Part shown: one piece after another, positions 59,184-61,912 of the stretch
Position numbering within the stretch: position 1 is the first letter of the stretch
Layout of the letters: every line of letters starts with the position of its first letter
Assembly: GCF_014640555.1 (NCBI RefSeq)
Contig: NZ_BMHE01000047.1
Coordinates: 1 to 61,912, forward strand
Direction of reading: 5' to 3'
Source of the DNA: Paenibacillus marchantiophytorum
GTDB lineage: Bacteria > Bacillota > Bacilli > Paenibacillales > NBRC-103111
Length of the DNA stretch: 61,912 nt
Made by a program: the position numbers and the translations under genes
Notes under the pieces: model-generated
Seen by the model: only the letters and a program-made list of their open reading frames with translations
What the model was told of the DNA's origin: nothing
Database searches by the model: none

Positions 59184-59223
59184 ATCTGTTCATTTTTCCT
59201 TTCCTGTTAAAAGAATTGTTTTA

Positions 59224-59700
59224 TTATCGCTCTATGTTCTTATGCTTATCTACAAACTTTTGTAGTGATTCCAAGACCTTTTCTGCATCATGAATATTTA
59301 AATATAAGCTCATTTCGTTATGTAAAAGATTGTTACGCTTAGATACGGCAAAACTTTCCATACAATAGATTGAATTTTCATCGTGATAAACTTCAAAAAC
59401 TGACTCGAAAGTATCTCTTGATTCGTGCCTTATTAACAAATAATCTTCAACACCACGTCTCTTTCTTGTAAGCTCATCTAACGGAGCTTTTCTACGTTCT
59501 CCAAAGTGTTCCTCATGTTTCTTCTCAGAGTAATTTTGGATCTCCTCTGCAATAAACGCAAGAGTCGCTCCGTCAATTTCTTCGCCGTGGCTATTAGTTA
59601 TCTTTGTGCTCCAAGTACTTGGCTCAAAAAATATATTCCAATTTGAACTAGTTAGTACTTTGATTTGATCTTTAAATAAAAATTCATTATCACTACCCAA
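59224..59700 (-). CDS. Hypothetical protein of the RNA-repair island, 158 aa
   Basis: A TTG start at 59700 follows GGAGG by 9 bases. The protein is soluble and has a central charged stretch (KKHEEHFGERRKAPLDELTR, then KRRGVEDYLLIRHESRDTFE) and alpha/beta segments (FEVYHDENSIYCMESFAVSK). No motif is recognised. It lies 40 bases upstream of the Thg1-like gene on the same strand and is probably co-transcribed. Being next to RNA-repair genes, it could be a damage sensor or adaptor. Confidence 0.55.
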   Translation of the reverse strand: MGSDNEFLFKDQIKVLTSSNWNIFFEPSTWSTKITNSHGEEIDGATLAFIAEEIQNYSEKKHEEHFGERRKAPLDELTRKRRGVEDYLLIRHESRDTFESVFEVYHDENSIYCMESFAVSKRNNLLHNEMSLYLNIHDAEKVLESLQKFVDKHKNIER

Positions 59701-59740
59701 ATTTTACAACCTCCAATGAATGTATTATTGTAGTGTAATA

Positions 59741-60364
59741 TTATAGAAGTTTAACAAAGCAATCATATCCTTCTTGCTCAAGCAAATATCTCATCATACT
59801 ATCTTTGTTTGACGCATGGTTTGAACCTACTACAACTATTCCTGAAGAACAATTATTTTGTTTCACGTATTCAATTATTGTATTCGCAAACTTAGCATCT
59901 CTATTCGATGGTACAGCGTTATTATCTTCAAGCCCTCTAATATATTGGCTAAGTTTTTTGAAGAAACCGTCTTTATCATTTTTTTTCAATCCTGAGTTCT
60001 TTAAAATATCGAACCTTTTGGTGGAAAAATTATCTAGCGATTTCTGATTTACATCCACTCTGGAATGATCAAGCCATACTATATTGCATTCTTTAAAAAC
60101 TCCTAGATGACAATCCCCTTCATACCCCATTGAAAGGGTAATATCTCCTATTTCCTCATCGGTTAGAAAATTCCATTCACCTTTCAGTAATTGAGAAAAG
60201 TAAGTTCTTTGCATAATAATTTGATCAAGTATTTCTCTATCTCACTCTGGCGCAATAAAATCTGGGTAATTTACATTTTCATTACTAAGCTCTTCTAACC
60301 AGTTTATCAAATTTGTCCTACAAGATGGGTCGAAGTGGTTTATTCCAGCAATATATAATTTCAT
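59741..60364 (-). pseudogene. TraB/TIKI-like protein interrupted by an in-frame TGA
   Basis: Start ATG 60364 follows GAGGG. The frame reads MKLYIAGINHFDPSC, 25 codons later FIAPE-TGA-DREILDQI (TGA at 60242-60244), then goes on in the same frame for 167 codons to the end. The N-terminal G-x-x-H (GINH) and C-terminal G-S-N-H are the paired GxxH motifs of the TIKI/TraB-like superfamily. The position of TGA is where W would be expected (E-W-D). A single point mutation, a sequencing error or stop read-through would explain it. If active it would be a soluble metal-dependent hydrolase of unknown substrate. Confidence 0.55.
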
Positions 60365-60414
60365 TTAAAGCCCTCGATCTTATAAAATATTTGTTTTATT
60401 GTTTTATTTAGTAT

Positions 60415-60858
60415 CTATGCATTCAAAATCTCATAGCCTTGATCACGATGATCAATCAAAAGAAGATTTTCAATAAGCCTACGTAGACTAGTGTTAGTTA
60501 GATCCAATTGAGAATATGGTTTACTGTTTATCTGAAGTTTTTTAATACTCATTATTTCAATAGTTACTAAATACTTATTACTGAGAAACTCATCAAACAA
60601 AGACTTCATTCTAATGTTCGTCATCTGAGATGTGCCAGGTTTTAAGTAGCCATTTAAACGGTTTGAGAAATTGTTAGTTTCTCCTATATAAACAGTCTTG
60701 CATTCCTCAGAATGTCTATGCACTTTCCAACGATAGACGGACGCTGTTTTATATAATTTTCTCATATAAGAATTTTGAGGCGCAGGATAAAAATATTCTT
60801 GATTCATTTCTGCGTGAATTGGCAACCAATCAAATTCAAGTTCAACTAAATTTTGCAC
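60415..60858 (-). CDS. GIY-YIG nuclease-domain protein
   Basis: GTG at 60858 follows GGAGGG by 5 bases and gives a 147-residue product. The middle holds a GIY-YIG core: SVYRWKVHRHSEECKTVYIG, then ETNNFSNRLNGYLKP with the conserved Arg, and a later Glu (LIENLLLIDH). GIY-YIG endonucleases cut DNA in repair, restriction and mobile introns. It lies in an accessory island beside RNA-repair genes and a metallopeptidase, so it may belong to a defence or mobile element. The partner is unknown. Confidence 0.75.
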   Translation of the reverse strand: MQNLVELEFDWLPIHAEMNQEYFYPAPQNSYMRKLYKTASVYRWKVHRHSEECKTVYIGETNNFSNRLNGYLKPGTSQMTNIRMKSLFDEFLSNKYLVTIEIMSIKKLQINSKPYSQLDLTNTSLRRLIENLLLIDHRDQGYEILNA

Positions 60859-60884
60859 GTATTCCCTCCACATGACTACATAAC

Positions 60885-61031
60885 TTACTCACTCTTAAAC
60901 GGAACCAAATCCTCAACTGGAACATTTACCACTCGACTAGTATCATCAAACTTTATTTTCGCTGACTTGGGATTGCCTGACTGATCAGATTTAAAACCCA
61001 CTAGAATGCCTTCTCTGTCACAATGCCTCAT
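60885..61031 (-). CDS. Small hypothetical protein, 48 aa
   Basis: The frame starts at ATG 61031 and encodes an even mix of charged residues: REGILVGFKSDQSGNPKSAK, then a beta hairpin VNVPVEDLVPF. It has no clear ribosome site. Together with the frame upstream (61042-61182, other reading frame) it might be one gene broken by a frameshift, but neither frame has a family match. The call is tentative. Confidence 0.35.
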   Translation of the reverse strand: MRHCDREGILVGFKSDQSGNPKSAKIKFDDTSRVVNVPVEDLVPFKSE

Positions 61032-61041
61032 TTTGTTGGGG

Positions 61042-61182
61042 TTAATCTGGTATCACCTTGTAAACTCCACCATAAGTTAGTTTAAAGCTGCTAATCAAAT
61101 CATTGCCGCGGTACTTCTTCACAGAGCATTCCTTTGTTACACCCTTAACAATTTGGGTAGCTTTAATTACATCGATGAACAT
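61042..61182 (-). CDS. Small hypothetical protein, 46 aa, overlapping the metallopeptidase gene
   Basis: ATG 61182 lies 20 bases inside the end of the metallopeptidase gene (stop at 61163). The 46-residue product (MFIDVIKATQIVKGVTKECS, then FKLTYGGVYKVIPD) has a beta-strand-rich pattern. The arrangement suggests coupled expression, but the ribosome site is weak. A frameshift link to the downstream 48-codon frame is possible. Confidence 0.35.
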   Translation of the reverse strand: MFIDVIKATQIVKGVTKECSVKKYRGNDLISSFKLTYGGVYKVIPD

Positions 61183-61869
61183 TCAGCTGCACATCCAATA
61201 AAATTGTTGATTTATTGGGATCAAACTTACTTTTGACCCTTTCAACCAATTTTCTCTTTTTCTTTATTTTCATTACATCACAGAAATCATTAAGGATATC
61301 ATTAATCAATTCAGTTGTGAAAGCCTTATGTTTTATACACATAGCTATCGTTAAATCCCTGCTTGGGTATCCAACTTTATAGGAATTTAGCTTACTTGGA
61401 TTTTTATTCTGCTTATTGAATAGTGTGTGAATATTTGTAAACTCTTCCTCAGTAAATTCATTAATTCTAAACGACTCTACTTCGGCTCTTATTTCCATGA
61501 GTAAACTAATTGCTCTAGAATAGTTTGAAGAAAACGCAATTCCGAATGTATTAATCATTTTAGATAATGCAAAGTCGCGATATTTTATATGAGTTAATTC
61601 GTGCACTATCATACATCTCACAGCCTGAGGATTTGATTCGTACAATTTAAGTAACGAGTTAGAAATAATGATATATTTCTTATTCCCTGCGACTCCGTTA
61701 TAAACTCTATCAAAATAGATCTTAAGTTCAATTTTTTCATCTAATGACATTTTATCGAGTAGTTGCTTAAAATCATTTATTATACTTGAATCAATTTCAT
61801 AATGTTTTTGAATGTGGCTTGTGCTATACGAAATTTGACGTTCTGTTTTTTTAAAAAATTAAGCCGCAA
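61163..61869 (-). CDS. HExxH zinc metallopeptidase-like protein
   Basis: The frame is open to at least 61896. I use a TTG at 61869, which overlaps the upstream stop, giving about 235 residues; a shorter version begins at ATG 61750. The zinc site is CMIVHELTHIKYRDFALSKM (HELTH), typical of gluzincin or M48-type peptidases (HExxH..D). The fold is helical with no membrane segment, unlike membrane M48 proteases. It lies upstream of a GIY-YIG nuclease and small genes. An upstream gene ends at its start, reminiscent of metallopeptidase pairs with DNA-binding regulators. Confidence 0.65.
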
Positions 61870-61912
61870 TCTTGTGGGATTGGTTTTTTCTAACACGGTC
61901 TACTGTTAATTT
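61859..61912 (-). CDS. C-terminal end of an upstream gene (partial)
   Basis: Seventeen codons ending KLTVDRVRKNQSHKIAA-stop run in from the right edge, minus strand. The end is polar and basic as in small helix-turn-helix proteins, but too short for a family call. Its stop overlaps the start region of the metallopeptidase gene, suggesting a single operon that continues beyond the window. Confidence 0.45.
   Translation of the reverse strand, partial: KLTVDRVRKNQSHKIAA

Overview
The window looks like chromosomal DNA of a Paenibacillus-like Firmicute. The signs are strong GGAGG-type ribosome binding sites, frequent GTG and TTG starts, several secreted proteins with the copper-amine-oxidase-N ('stalk') domain, a Firmicute-type EssC, and small XRE regulators. 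No species can be named from sequence alone. There are no rRNA or tRNA genes and no CRISPR array that I can see.

Bases 1-17245 (minus strand) hold one large secretion locus that combines two machines usually kept apart. The promoter-proximal half is a type VII secretion core: a ubiquitin-like (YukD) domain fused to a degenerate NTPase and a membrane anchor, an EssC-type FtsK/SpoIIIE ATPase, an unknown 224-residue protein, and two WXG100-type small proteins. The distal half is a Tad/Flp pilus-like assembly set: a stalk-domain protein, a CpaB-like SAF protein, two CpaE/TadZ-like proteins, a CpaF/TadA ATPase, a TadB-TadC-like membrane protein, and at least five short proteins with one N-terminal membrane segment that look like pilins. 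The last of these runs off the left edge. EssB, EsaA and EssA homologues and a prepilin peptidase are not visible. This hybrid is the most striking system in the window.

Bases 17.4-29.5 kb carry a secreted YHYH/stalk protein, a repeat-rich intergenic stretch, a large protein with a TerD-like C-terminus, a VapBC-like pair with a truncated toxin, a truncated sigma factor, a DUF805 protein, an HscC/J-protein/DUF1266 chaperone cluster, and a leucine-rich-repeat surface protein.

Bases 29.6-43.5 kb contain two DNA or RNA helicase genes. One is a UvrD/Upf1-like helicase with a C-terminal nuclease domain. The other is a PLD-DEAD-DUF3427 helicase convergent with a MutT-like Nudix gene. Between them lie two copies of a module made of a small helical protein and a divergent XRE regulator, plus cysD and a cysN whose C-terminal APS-kinase domain is degenerate.

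Bases 44-55 kb are accessory metabolism and regulation: AraC, WYL, Lrp and ArsR regulators, an MFS exporter, SnoaL, YdeI, VOC and SRPBCC small proteins. Many decayed genes are mixed in: a lipoprotein, a serine recombinase, an azoreductase, an RCC1 remnant and an Rpn-family fragment.

Bases 56.9-61.9 kb (minus strand) form a second accessory island. It has a tRNA-His-guanylyltransferase-like (Thg1) polymerase coupled to a P-loop polynucleotide-kinase-like protein, which suggests RNA end repair. Around it are a GIY-YIG nuclease, a TraB/TIKI-like gene with one in-frame TGA, an HExxH metallopeptidase and several unknown small genes.
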